A stretch of 64,000 bases of DNA from NCBI GenBank assembly GCA_004369085.1, contig ML210170.1:52407-116406 (forward strand). Direction: 5' to 3'. The notes beneath the pieces are model-generated. The model was given only the letters and a program-made list of their open reading frames with translations. It did no database searches and had not been told where the DNA came from. The position numbers were made by a program, and so were the translations under genes. This document shows positions 1-11,240 of this stretch, piece after piece. Numbering within the stretch: position 1 is the first letter of the stretch; every line of letters starts with the position of its first letter. Source of the DNA: Coprinopsis marcescibilis (taxonomy: Eukaryota; Basidiomycota; Agaricomycetes; Agaricales; Psathyrellaceae).

Positions 1-813
1 TCAAAATTGTTGGGTATCAATCTGCTTCGCGGCACCGACTCGAAACTATCAAAATCGTCTCCCGATACCAAACCAGCTCAAGACCACGCTACCAATTCCC
101 TCCCAGCACCCCAACCGATCCCGACCCTCGTCCAACGCATCATTGATAACGACCGTTTAACGGACATGTGTTGGAACTCGGAGATGCATGAGGTGGAGTT
201 GTGGGAGAACGAGCGATTTGGGACGACCTCTGGAGACGGGGGGATAGGAGTGCAGGTATCTGGCGAGCAACCTGCACCGTCGGCGTCGAAGAATAACAAA
301 TGGAGCAAAGGGAACCTGCGGGCGGGCGAGAGGACTGCGTGGACGCGTGGAAGGGATGGGTGGAGTGGCATTGGCGGGGGGTATGCGGGGTCTGGCATCG
401 AGGAGGGTGGCGAGGTTAGGTGCGCTGCTTTTTTTTTCTTTCTTTTCCTCTCGCCAAATTATTATTCTCTTTGTCATTTTGGAGACGTAGTACTGACTCT
501 GATTCTAACTAGCAGCAACCTTACGTTCTCCCTTGCACCTGGATGGGCCTTTGTGGAAACTGAGGATTGGAGGAAGGATGTGCTGGCGGAGTGGTCGGGG
601 GTCGGTGCTGATGAAGGTTGGTTTTTCGCAAGTCCTTTCTTTTGTTGGAGAGATGCCGATGAACGTGCAGATGGATGGGTGTATACCAACGACGCTTGGC
701 TAGGCCCTAGACCTTCGACGTATACTGCTGGTGGAGGAAGTGTCACGAGACGACGGAGGTGGACGAGGAGGGTGTGGTATGATGTAGAACGGGCCAAGCA
801 GGAGACCACCTGA
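1..813 (+). CDS. Peroxin/dysferlin-domain protein, 3' part
   Basis: This is the C-terminal part of a protein that starts before the window. An ELWENERFG segment followed by a Trp-rich GERTAWTRGRDGWSG stretch matches the dysferlin N-terminal half-domain. After an intron, a PGWAFVETEDW...WVYTNDAW...RRRRWTRRVWY block matches the dysferlin C-terminal half-domain. This pair is typical of fungal peroxins of the Pex23/Pex30 group, which act in the ER and peroxisome membranes and control peroxisome number. A 135-base intron at 381-515 (GTATGC donor, phase 2; CTAAC branch-like site; CAG acceptor) keeps the frame and removes a T-rich low-complexity insertion. The exact donor is less sure than the intron's existence. 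The stop codon is at 811-813. The membrane part of the protein must lie upstream of the window. Family assignment is firm; the specific peroxin number is not assigned. Confidence 0.8.
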   Translation, partial: SKLLGINLLRGTDSKLSKSSPDTKPAQDHATNSLPAPQPIPTLVQRIIDNDRLTDMCWNSEMHEVELWENERFGTTSGDGGIGVQVSGEQPAPSASKNNKWSKGNLRAGERTAWTRGRDGWSGIGGGYAGSGIEEGGEVRCAAFFFFLFLSPNYYSLCHFGDVVLTLILTSSNLTFSLAPGWAFVETEDWRKDVLAEWSGVGADEGWFFASPFFCWRDADERADGWVYTNDAWLGPRPSTYTAGGGSVTRRRRWTRRVWYDVERAKQETT

Positions 814-1244
814 TGCGTTTTTAGCTCTGTATTTGTGTTGTGGATTGAATGTTGTATTTTGAAGATAATCGGTCCATCGACGGAGGTTCTGCAACGCAGC
901 TTGGTCTCTGTGACTTTGTTCTTAGGGCGCACCGCGGCCACGAGACTTCTTTGACTTGTTGTACTAAATCGGCAAGAATTGTGTGTCCTCCGGTCAGACT
1001 GAACCGTGGAACCATTCCTCAAGTCCCTGCTTATCCTTCTGGTAGAGTCACTTATGATAACTGGAAATTTCGGATAATAGGGAACGGTAGGTAGGGTGGC
1101 AAGCAAGAATCCTGCATTGCGCACCGGCAAATGATAGTATCTTACTCCCGGTGCAATATTCAATACCGTCCGAATGATGCAGTCCGCTGTCGTACGAGCC
1201 AAATGCAAACCAGCAAAAGATATACAGACTACGATGGTCACGAA
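814..1244. other. Intergenic, convergent 3' ends
   Basis: This 431-base gap lies between the 3' ends of the peroxin-domain gene and the first DUF2235 gene. No gene, RNA or repeat is apparent; it should hold the two 3' untranslated regions and terminators. Confidence 0.6.
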
Positions 1245-3766
1245 TCAATCTACCCAAGTAGGCTGAACCCTCAATTGCGGTTCAGGTTTGTACCGCTTTC
1301 CTTTCAACCTCTTCCTCTCATTCTCATGTTCTGCCTCCATCCGGATCTTCACAGTGCGGTGGACCTTGACTCCATTTGCCGCCTGTTTCGGTATGAATCT
1401 GGGTCGCGCCATGTTGGATCTGAGGGGCATTGCGGTCACTAAACAGGTGGGGACACCAGAAGCTGAATGACGTACTGGAAATAGTTGACCCATTGGTTGT
1501 TGCCTCTTTGATACCGGAGCCGAAGTGGTAAGATCTCCAGAGCCCACCACGCCTTCTGCAGTTTCAGCTGGTCATACGCTGGGCTCAAAGCATCGCGCAG
1601 CTCCTCGTCCTCCTCCGAGCCAAGGAACGTTGGGGGTGTGGCGACTGCGGGGGCCTTCTCGCTAGCAAGAGTGCTAGTGGCTGCCGCGTTGGTAATTGAT
1701 GATTTTACCTTCCTTCTTAACAGGTTATGGGGACGGATGGGTATTTCTTTCCTTGGGCGCCTCTGGAGCCTAAGAACACTCCCTTCCTCGGCTTCCGGGA
1801 TCGTAGGGAGTGCATGCGGGGGACGTGGGGTAACATAGGGGTAGAGTGTCGTCGGGTCCAAGCCAATTTCGTAAAGCCTTTCGGAGATGAACCGAATGCC
1901 GGTCTTTGCCTTGAAGCATTCCCTCACCATCCAACGTAACGGTATGCGAGCCAGAGAATGCCGAGTTTTATTGCTGACAGAGCCACCTCCGACATCTAAA
2001 AACGAGCGTACAGTCAGCCGCTAACGACCCAAAAGAAGGACAACATACCACAGTGACAGCCCTAATGCAGAGGTAGGAAAAGCTTCATTAGTGCGAGGAA
2101 TGTACAAGGTGAGCTTAAACATACCGCAAACCAAACCTCCTCAATATCGGTCTGCTGAGTCCCTTTAGAATGCATTCTCTCGAGCGTGTTCAAGATCTTG
2201 TCGTCGCTTGCTTCCTTTCTCAGGCTCTTCTGAGTGCTATCTCCAGTCGTCTTCTTCCTGTTTGGCCCTGTATCCGTCCTAGCTGGCTCCTGCTTGGACC
2301 CAATTCCAGAGAAGTCCAAACCCCGGGCAGCCATCTTTTCCAAACCCTTCTTCGTCTCTCGAAAATCGATGATCGAAATGTCGTCCTCACTTGTATATTT
2401 GCCATGGTGTCCAGAATACGGATGGGCCTGACCCGCATGGCTGAGGTGAGGATGGGTCTCGCCATCCAATCCCAATTTCTCCTCTTCCTTGGTTGGTCGA
2501 TTCCACAGGTTGGCCTTGAACTTCGCGCGACGCTCGTCTAATGCGACGGCGTGGCGGAATGTTCGAACGATTGTGTTGGAAGTTGTGAATGGAAGACGCT
2601 TGGGGAAGAGACCGACAGAGTCTACCGTGTCCCTATTCGCCAGGATGAATGATGTGTGATGTTGCCATCGGAGGGAAAATGCGGCTTACCAGACGCCAAT
2701 GAATTCGATCTCAACGTTGATTGAGAACGCCTTCTTGAAATCGTTGGACTGTTCCCATCCAATTTCATCGGTACGGGAGTACATCTTGTATGCGAATGGT
2801 ACCTGTTCCCAGTTGTCGGCTGGCAGGAGTCCGATTTTGTGCAACATCCCTGCCAGACTGTGAGTTCAAGACGTCAGTATGAGTCCGATACTCAATGAGA
2901 CTGTGAATCTCACCTCCGAGCAGTATAAGCTCCACGAGAGAATCCTGATGTGAATGGGTCAGTTAGAGTGTCACAGTTATGTGCGACAGGAACATGACCA
3001 CAAACCAAAAATGCATATCTTGTCCCCAGGGAGATCTAAGCGGAAGAGAAATCAGAACCGGTTGCTCGACGGTTAAGGAAGACCATGGCATACAGTTCTG
3101 CATGAGGAATTCATACCCGCTCATAACGTGGGCATGGATGCTGGAAGCGAACATGAGATCCAGGGTCTAGGAGGAACGGTACCTCAGGATTCAGTACTTG
3201 TGCATAGCCACGACCCTAAATAATCAAGACCAACATACCTTCTGAATACTCGACAACCACGGCTTTGCAGCCTTTGCGGGCGTGTATGTTCCAATGCCAG
3301 TCTGATAGTAGACCATCTGCTTGGTTTTATCATCTTTCTTCAGCAAAGATACTAGCTGGACGATGTTCGAGTTGTCCGCATCGAACTGATCTCCAGTTCC
3401 GTCGAAACACAGGATCAGGGTGCGACCTTGAGTTGAGCTATCCAGCGGAGGAATGACTTCTGGGAATACAGTTGGATCCAACGTCTTTCTTGGTTTCGGA
3501 GTCGCATGCGCGGGCTGTTGACCTGGTGCAGGAGGAATGCTATGAGGTGGGGTCGTGGCTTGTGCGTTCTCAACGATCGTCTCGAATTCATAGAACTCAT
3601 CGTCTTCGCTAAATGCTGTCGATGAGCGCTCGTGGAAGTGAGCTTGGGCGTTGGGATCGCCGGCGGCGTGATTGACTACGGTTTCGGTGGTGGAGAATGT
3701 AGTAGGTTCTTGGACATGACGCGAAGCTTGGGCGGGTTGGTTCGTGAACAGCTGCTTTCTGGACAT
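1245..3766 (-). CDS. DUF2235 (Tle1-like) alpha/beta-hydrolase, copy 1
   Basis: The protein starts at 3766 and ends with TGA at 1245-1247. The first exon (3239-3766, 176 codons, phase 0) has a disordered N-terminus and then RTLILCFDGTGDQFD, the signature opening of DUF2235. Later exons give HAHVMSGYEFLMQN, and then DKICIFG plus FSRGAYTARSLAGML across two introns, so the nucleophile motif GFSRGAYTAR is restored only after splicing. The block ending QVPFAYKMY and a FDFKKAF-like segment follow. DUF2235 proteins are serine hydrolases related to bacterial Tle1 phospholipase effectors; the substrate in fungi is unknown. The gene has about nine small introns. A C-terminal extension ending in a basic VHRTVKIRM motif and a WVD terminus is shared with the neighbour at 4572-6968, so the two are tandem paralogues. 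No break was seen, but not every splice site was checked. Confidence 0.85.
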
Positions 3767-3811
3767 TCTTGACTCCTTGCGATGCTCGACTAGATGAGAA
3801 AGTGGTCGTGA

Positions 3812-3817
3812 TTTATA
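3812..3817 (-). promoter_or_regulatory. TATA box of DUF2235 copy 1
   Basis: On the minus strand the sequence reads GGTATAAATC, about 46 bases upstream of the ATG at 3766. This implies a very short 5' leader. Confidence 0.55.
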
Positions 3818-4571
3818 CCAGGGGAAGACTTGAGTTCAATTCTAAAACAAAATGGGCCAACCAGTACGAGGGGTGAGGAGGACAAAACAGTCAAGGCTGT
3901 ATAACGTTCATCATGCATCGTGTCCATCAGAGAAATCAAAGGAAAACACAGTTGACAGCGGGTTCGGACGAAAAAGTCAAATGGAGAGGCTCGGCGTGAT
4001 GGGAACCTGGGTCACCTGAGCTTGGTCATCTGGGCGCTTAAGGAAAATGACATTACTAGGCTTGGAGACCAAGAGTTTTGGATGCGTCGTCGATATCATG
4101 ATATCACCCCGAAAATGTGTAGATGTAAATCTGAGGTCAGTGCGCACTACGCGATCCTTGATTTTGAGACTAAATTTACTGCAATGATAGAATGGCGTCA
4201 CTGTAACTGAAACAAACTCGGACGGAAGCACCACGAAAATGCCGGCTCCGCTTGCGCCGCACATTGAGCCTTGAGCAGAAACAGGTCGCAGGCGGGGACC
4301 AATGGCCAACGTCAAGAGAAGATTGGTATCATATATTCCGCTTCGTATCGGCTTATAGATGAAGTGGGCTGTATTGTACATGACATGTTGCATGGGTAAG
4401 GAATAATCGCATATGGCTTAAGAATGATGAACATAAGTGCAAACAATTAATAGGACATGGAGCATAACGTGAAGCCTAAGTTCGTAGAGGCGCTACATAC
4501 AGATCATATAACAGTGTGGGGATTGGGTATGTACTTGGAACGAGAACCCTCTTGAGGAGAACATAACCTAC
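3818..4571. other. Spacer between tandem DUF2235 genes
   Basis: About 750 bases hold the promoter of copy 1 and the 3' flank of copy 2. A 138-codon minus frame at 3977-4393 has no recognisable domain and is treated as chance. Nothing else is seen. Confidence 0.5.
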
Positions 4572-6968
4572 TCAATCGACCCAGATGACCTTGTCAAGGT
4601 TCAACGTCGCCTTTGGGACATACTTCTTCCCGTCTTCGTAGGCCGTTTCCATCCTGATCTTCACACTCCGATGAACCTTCGCTCCATTCGTGTTCTGCCT
4701 CGGAATGACCCTTCCCCTACCCAAATTCCAAGTCTTCTTAATAGTCCACTCGTCGTTGCTGCGCTGGTACCGATTTTTAGTGGGGAAGATTTCGAAGATC
4801 CACCACGTTTTCTTGAGCTTAAGTTGGTCGTACTTTGGCGAAAGCGCATCGTGCAACTCGTGCTCTTCCTCAGTCATCTGAAGCAGGATCTCATCGGAAT
4901 CGGCGGTAGAGCTGGCCTCAGAGTCCTTCCTCAACGGGTCAGTGTCATCATCATGGTCGTCGGCGTGATGGTCGTCGACGTTCTTTGAAATTGCTGGAGG
5001 CTTGGCACGACGCTGAACCAAGAGGTCGGCTGCGATGGGGGAAAGTGGAGGAGGACGAGGTAAGACAGTGGGATAGATTGAGGCTGGGTCCAAGCCAATG
5101 TTTCGCAGGCCTTCAACCTGGAAGATGATGCCACTTTCGCGGCGGAAGCACTCTCGAATCATCCATCTCAGCGGGATTCGCGCGAGATTCGGTATGGTCT
5201 CGTTCGATACTAAACCGCGTGGAATCAGTACGAGGATACTTAATAGTACGTTCAAACCGCTCACCTGATCCGCCACCAACGTCTTGTTGAGGTCAGAGTC
5301 ACAAATTAGCTTGATGCGATCAGGAGCCAAGTTACACGAGCGAGTTACTCACCACAATGACACCCTGAAAACCATACCTTATTGTTATCCGATGAGGTTC
5401 AATCGGCTAAGACGTATGAGAGTAGTGGCTCACCTCTTCTACATCGGTTGGAGCGGTATTGATCCTGCTGTACCTATTCTCGTATAGTCGTAGGCAGTCA
5501 TGAACCGACTTCTTCTTCTTCTTGGACTCCTTCTCAGCCTTCTTCTGCACCTTTGCCAGCTTCTGTTCCGTAATACCCAAATGCGCTTCATCCTGGGTGG
5601 GCCTATTCCACATGTTCGCCTTGAACTTAGCGCGTCGTTCGTCGAGGGCGATAGCATGGCGGAAAGTGCGGACAATGTTGTTGGACGTGGAGAACGGAAG
5701 GCGCCTGGGAATGAGGCCGACCGAGTTGACAGTGTCCCTATCGATGATTTCGGCTCAGCATCGGAGTGGGAATCGGAAGAGAATAGCATTAGACCTACCA
5801 TACACCAAGGAACTCGATATCAACATCGATCGAAAACGCCTTCTTGAACGCATTTGATTGCTTCCATCCCCACGCATCCGGTTTCGTATACATCTTGTAC
5901 GCGAAAGGAACTTGCTGGTGATTGCATGTTGGTAGCAATCCGACCTTGTGAATCATTCCTGCGAGGCTGATTGGTCGAATGAATTGTATTGAGTGCATAG
6001 ACGTAGTATTATGATCGCATGACCTACCACCTGGCGGTATAAGCACCACGAGAGAACCCTGAGAAGATAAATATTTTTAGCGATGGCGCCTGATAGTTAG
6101 GGGTAAGCTATGGGACCTACCAAAAATGCAGATCCTGTCCTTTGCACGATCTATTCCCGAGAGCCAACCATTGAGATACACCGGTCATGTGAAAAGCTTA
6201 AGCATATTCTTACAGTTCTGCATAAGGAATTCGTAGCCATCTGACGAAGAAGACTGTTAGAAAAGGTCACTAATTACAGGCCTGTTGTCACACATACCCA
6301 TGACATGTGCATCCAAGTTCCACGCCACAGCTTCGTCGAGGGCCTGTTATAATAGGATTAAGTGTCGCAAAGACAGGTCAGGCACATTGACGTACCTTGG
6401 AGATTTTCGAGACCAGCGGGGTTGCGATTTTAGGAGAGGTGTATGTCCCAATACCGGCCTAGCGAAGTAGATATGATTAATTTCAGCTGCATATGCCCCT
6501 GTCGCACAATGACACTAACTTGGTAGTATACCAGCTGTTTCTCTGGATCACCTTTGTGGAGGATGCTGAAGAATTCAACGATATTGGAGTTCTGAGGGGT
6601 TTAATTCAAGCTCACGAGCGAAAGATTTCGGGGGAGTGTGCTCACATCTGCATCGAATCTTGACGATTGCAAGGTATCAGTTCTTAATGTCGAGGGACAG
6701 GGAAGAGTCGCTCTTACTGATCTCCTGTGCCATCGAAGCACATCACCAGCGTTCGAGCCTTGTTGGTTGGTGGAACAATAGGACTGCCCTGGAAAGTCGA
6801 GACAGTATCCTGGCGGTTGTGATTCGATGATGTTGCAGTAGCTTTGGGCGTTTCCTGAGACGCGAATGAAACGGAGTCGGTCTTCACCGGTGAAGGCAAG
6901 TAGTTCCTTCCAGTACTCCCGTTCCTGTCCAACGTCGGTAGACCATCCACTGTCTGATTTGAAGCCAT
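4572..6968 (-). CDS. DUF2235 (Tle1-like) alpha/beta-hydrolase, copy 2
   Basis: This is a tandem paralogue of the gene at 1245-3766, in the same orientation and with matching exon order. The ATG at 6968 was chosen because the frame upstream of it lies in the promoter and contains the TATA box. After a Ser/Thr-rich N-terminus comes ARTLVMCFDGTGDQ, then LDEAVAWNLDAHVM, GYEFLMQN, and a spliced nucleophile region leading to LAGMIHKVGLLP and QVPFAYKMY. The last exon (4572 to about 5220) contains an acidic, His/Asp-rich insert and ends VHRSVKIRM...VIWVD, closely matching copy 1. Serine hydrolase activity is inferred from the family; the substrate is unknown. The gene is multi-exonic with introns of about 50-60 bases. 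The N-terminal tails differ strongly while the catalytic core and C-terminus are conserved, suggesting relaxed constraint on the tail after duplication. Confidence 0.83.
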
Positions 6969-7089
6969 ATCGATAACACAGATAATCGTTACACGGAAAA
7001 GGCTGGCGAGTGAAACGGAGTGTCGAAGGGGGAATAGAGCAGCAGCAGACCGGCGGAAAGGCGATCGACCTGGGTTTGCAGATGGTTGA

Positions 7090-7095
7090 TTTATA
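7090..7095 (-). promoter_or_regulatory. TATA box of DUF2235 copy 2
   Basis: The minus strand reads GAGGTATAAATC about 122 bases upstream of the ATG at 6968. It resembles the box of copy 1 in sequence context (GGTATAAATC). Confidence 0.5.
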
Positions 7096-8475
7096 CCTCC
7101 GCAAGGCTTATTCGGTTTAGTTACAACTCCTTTGTTGATGACGGCAAGATGACGGGGCGAAGATTCTTGAGAATCCCATCTCGGCCATATGATCACTTAC
7201 CGTTCGGTTCAATCGGGAACTCCATTTTGAGTGACAGCTGGCAGGAGAATTGGAATCGGGGGAGCCCTCGCAGAGTCGCACGCACACCTTCTCATCTGGT
7301 GGCGCTTGCGTTCTGAGTCTGACCAATAGACTACTCATAGTCTCATACCAGAACCGTCCGCGATGAAGCTTAGTTGAGCCTAAGATAGACTATACCTTTC
7401 TACTCGCTCTTAGCTCCATTCTCTTCATGGACTCAGTGCTTGAGCCTTGTAGTAAAAACCAACTTCGTCTCAAGACGCGACCAACGTTCTTCGGTTCCGA
7501 GCGCAGAGTTCGACGTGCGCTGAGCGAGCGCAGTACCCGCTACTTGTCGCTCAGGAAGCCTTGGGAGCGATGGAGTGAATAGTTAGTGCCCTGGGGCCTC
7601 CTAGGCAAGAGGGAAAAGGCCAAAACTGAGTTGGCATATATGTGGCTGTGCTGCCTTTGGGCGGAGCATCGACGGAGATTGAACGCCGAACATCCATTGG
7701 CTACGTTTTCAAGTTGGCGTTCGAGGTTCGGAGCAGTGACGAGTCCGTGAAGCTTGAAGTTCTAGTGATTTGCTACAATGTGTAAGTATTGCACCTGTAG
7801 AGGTCCCTTAATCGGCTGAAATCAAAGCTCCATCCTTCCCTGAACGTCTTGGTATTAACTCATATGATGAACATTTCATAGCCAAGGCTTAAGTATTTTA
7901 TTGTTCTCACCCAGGCCAAATTGGTGACATCATTTTACGTTTACCCTGGTACACCTCCTCGGTTGCAGAGACTCTCAAGTCTCGGGGTAATCTGTTGGTA
8001 TATGCCATGACTCTCGCTCATACACGACATAGACGCCCAGTGAGGAACGGAACAGTCCCAACACATTTTGGTTAACTCCGCATCTGATAACCCAGACTCT
8101 CCGGAGTCGTACAACCTCGTAGCGTGACAGTTCCAGACAAGTTCCAGATAGAAAAGATGGTAAACCAGTACATCTGGAACGAGTCAAACGCCATGAACCG
8201 TGACGGTTCAACATAAGGCCGTTCCTCATTGGCCTGTATTCCGTACTCGTCGTCGATATTTTGATAGAATTACGGATATAATTGGCAAGGATCCAGCAGT
8301 ATCTAAGCGTAGTGATAAGGGTATGGCTATATGAGTACTCGGAGGTTGTACGCTCCTGACCAGGAGAGTGAACCACACGGAAGTTCGGAAAGACAGAGAG
8401 TAACAACCGACCGCAGTGCAGCGCCCATATGTCTGTCACCTGAGATGTCGCTTACCGCGAGCCTGAAATACAGAG
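7096..8475. other. Divergent intergenic region
   Basis: This region of about 1.4 kb separates the divergent DUF2235 copy 2 and the hydrolase at 8517. Only short frames without recognisable domains are present (for example 7975-8439 minus). No RNA gene or repeat was recognised. Confidence 0.5.
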
Positions 8476-8482
8476 TATAAAA
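8476..8482 (+). promoter_or_regulatory. TATA box of secreted hydrolase
   Basis: TATAAAA lies 35-41 bases upstream of the ATG at 8517, a strong core promoter match. Confidence 0.65.
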
Positions 8483-8516
8483 GGTGAACATCCAGAGCTT
8501 CTTACCTCAAGCTGAG

Positions 8517-9583
8517 ATGTATCTCCCAGTTATATCCCTCCTCCTTTTCTTCCCCCTTCTCGGCGTATCAGCCTTGGTTGCCCAAGTGACCGAAGGCTTC
8601 GTCCCCTTCGTTATTAAAGGGAAGAAATTCCAAGCCTACTATAAAGTCCATGGGCCAACCGACTGGTCCACCAACCGTGCGGCCCCAATCCCTGTTGTCG
8701 TGCTCCATGGCGGTCCCGGATTCACACATGACTACCTTGCCCCCTTCGCAGACCTCGTTCACCAATCCAACGGCACATCCTCTTCGCCAAGGGCGGTCAT
8801 CCTCTACGACCAGCTAGGCAACGGCCGTTCCTCCAACTTGCGAGATATGCCACTGAACTTCTTCAGCGTCAAGCTGTACGTCAACGAATTGTCCAACCTT
8901 ATCAAAAAGCTCGGCCTGAAGGAGTTCCATCTCGTAGGCCATAGCTGGGGAGGAACTCTAGCATCCGAATATGCAGTGGAAACACAGGACCACAGGATCA
9001 AGAGCGTCGTTTTGTCCAACACGCTCGCAGAAACAAGGTTGATGCTGCAGAGTCGGGATGAACGTATCTCAACCTTGGATAACGCGGATGAAGTCAGGGA
9101 GGGGTTTAGGCTGGGATTTAATGACATACCAAAGTATCGAGCTGCACTGCTCTCGCTGTATGGGCCGTATGCTTTGAGGTTCGTGACAGGCGAGATACCC
9201 AAAGAGCTCGACGTTGTCAGCACTGTGCTTGGAGACGCAGAAACAGGCGAGGGCGGGGATTCAACAGTGCTGAAAAACATGTGAGTGGCTGTCGTAATTC
9301 GTTGGGATCCAGACAGTTACTAATCTCGCTCTCTAGGAAGGGACCTTTGACGAACTGGTCGGTCATTTCCAGGCTTCCCTCGTTCAAAGCCCCAGCATTG
9401 CTTGTCACCTCTCCTTGGGACATGCTGCAACCCTACGTTTCGGAGCCGTTCTTTTGGGGGGTCAAGAAGATTAAATGGATTAGCTTCGAGAAATCGAGTC
9501 ACATACCATTCTGGGAACAAAGGGAAGAGTACATCAACGCCCTTGGAAAGTGGTTCGAGGCGATTGAAGAACAGCGATCCTAG
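8517..9583 (+). CDS. Secreted proline iminopeptidase-like hydrolase (S33)
   Basis: Two exons, 8517-9280 and 9337-9583, encode 336 residues. The 56-base intron has a GTGAGT donor, a TACTAAT-like branch site and a TAG acceptor. The first in-frame ATG (8517) opens a hydrophobic leader that looks like a signal peptide (residues 1-23). The alpha/beta-hydrolase core is complete: oxyanion motif HGGPG (64-68), DQLGNGRS (98-105), nucleophile elbow GHSWGG with Ser143, an Asp in TSPWDM and a His in SSHIPFWE. HGGPG followed by DQ.G.G.S and GHSWGG is the signature of the proline iminopeptidase / peptidase S33 family, which removes N-terminal proline or acts on related amides. Secretion suggests an extracellular or vacuolar role. 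A lactonase-type or other amidase activity is possible; substrate choice is not readable from sequence. Confidence 0.88.
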
Positions 9584-10018
9584 ATAGCAGCTGACTGGGG
9601 TATTCAAAGATGGGTAGTTTGTTTGCCATAAAAGCGAAACGAGGATATATAATTACAGGGGCGTACATTCTATCCGAACTGTCCTAAAATAATGAAGAAA
9701 TGGATCCGGGCGTCATAAATGGGTATTCGTTCTGCAGCGTTCCTGACATGGGGTTGTACAACGTTGAGCCTGATCGAACATGGGGTGGACTTCATACTTG
9801 GCGGAAACGGAAGTGTGTGTTGGCTCAGCCCCAAGCATATCGGCACTTGTTTGATGTAGCCCGGTTCCAAAGGTAAAAAGCGCTGGTCAAAATGCCGAGA
9901 ATGGTCGATCCAAATTATGTACTCGCTGATATTCGCATGGGGGATTCGTACATGTCGCAGTGTTGAGTTGGCGCAGTGGTGGTAGAGGGGACAGGTCATC
10001 AGCGTACGCACCAAACCC
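9584..10018. other. Intergenic, convergent 3' ends
   Basis: This 435-base spacer lies between two convergent genes. No feature is recognised beyond the presumed 3' untranslated regions. Confidence 0.55.
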
Positions 10019-10540
10019 TCACAGCTGGGGAGCAGGTGTGACGAGTTCACGCACAACGGCTCTTATTGTGTGCGTCGGGCTAACGTGTCCGACCGATCGA
10101 GTACCCGTCCTAGGACCAGTGCCTTCTCCGGTGCCAAGTCCTGTCCCTTCGCCAGCACCCAGGTCGGCTGGTGCGACAGACGAACTAGCGCCAGTATCCA
10201 GCCCCTCAACTGGCACACCTCCGCCTTTCGATCCACCAACAGCAATGGTTGTAGGGGACCTGGTCACAGTACCCGCTGCGGCGGCCCCACGTGTCGCGGG
10301 TTGGGCCTGGGGTTTGTTATTGTTCTGGGTCAACCCAACACCCAATCCAACCGCGAGAGCAATCACAACCAACAAGATTCCGCCACCGATCCAAAGTCGA
10401 TTCTTGGTCTTGCGGTTTTTGCGTAGCCAATGGCTGGTCAGGCTGGTCTCAGAGCGAGAATGGAAAAGAAAGGCTATTGACACTCACCTCTCATCAGCGT
10501 TCCCTCCCAGAAGCGATTCTCCCCGATTTCTGCGAACCAT
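10019..10540 (-). CDS. Short single-pass membrane protein, paralogue of 20524-22582
   Basis: Two exons, 10488-10540 and 10019-10433, are joined by a 54-base intron (GTGAGT donor, CAG acceptor, phase 2) and encode 155 residues. A short basic N-terminus leads to HWLRKNRKTKNR, one membrane helix of about 22 residues (LWIGGGILLVVIALAVGLGV), and a Gly/Thr/Pro-rich tail containing GLDTG, a GTGLGTGEGTG repeat and VGHVSPTHTI. The same layout, with S-W-L-x-K-x-R before the helix and NGLDT plus HVSPTHTI after it, is found in the protein at 20524-22582, so the two are paralogues. This copy lacks the long disordered N-terminal region of the other. It may be a truncated duplicate or a natural short form. 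Positive-inside reasoning puts the long tail on the lumenal or outer side. Function is unknown. Confidence 0.68.
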
Positions 10541-11240
10541 ATTTATGTCTTGGGGCCTGGGCTTTCCAGTATAGTTATGTTTGTGTTACAAAATGGTGCC
10601 GGGTATAAGTTGGTGAAGAGTTACAGGAAGAGAAGGTATACAATTTCGACTGTCGTGGTCTGGTTCAAAGCATCGTCGTTGTTAGGATGGTTTGTTTTGT
10701 CGTCAAGATCAAGAATGATTGAGCGTCAATGCGTGGGAACTTCACACCCGTTTTGCCCAAAAGAATACCTTCGGCCCGGGGGGCGCCTACTATCGTCGAG
10801 CCTACTAATCAACAGGATTACATGTGGCTTTAGGGGCTTCGGCGAAGCGCTAGCTTACCCAATAAGACCTTGTTGTGGGAGCAGATGAAACATACTTATA
10901 CATACTTAGACCGGTGGGCCGTTATTTTTCTGGAATATTTAAAAGAACTTCTTTCTCTCGGCTTCTAGCCGTTAATCAAGTGTCTAAAGTTCAGCCCTCC
11001 CTCCATCCATCACCTTGAGGGTCCCCGATAGTCGCAGCAGCACGGATTGGCAAGACCAGAAGCCCTTTGTATCCAAAGCTCGCTAAGGTCTGCCGCATAC
11101 GGCCTTCCAAGTGAACGCGTCAAGTCAGCAACAACTCCCCTTCGCTGAATGATCAGGTATAGAGGACATATATATATAATAAGCGTCGTCCAGCAGAATC
11201 AAGGAAGCACGCTTGAACTTCACAGTCTTCACTTGAAGCC
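10541..11240. other. Intergenic region
   Basis: These 700 bases separate the short membrane protein gene from the aldo-keto reductase pseudogene. An AT run (TATATATATAAT) near 11168-11182 could be the old core promoter of the pseudogene. No gene is recognised. Confidence 0.45.

Noticed and set aside
3977..4393. 138-codon minus frame between the DUF2235 genes
   Set aside because: No domain, no paralogue, and it lies in the 3' flank and promoter spacer.
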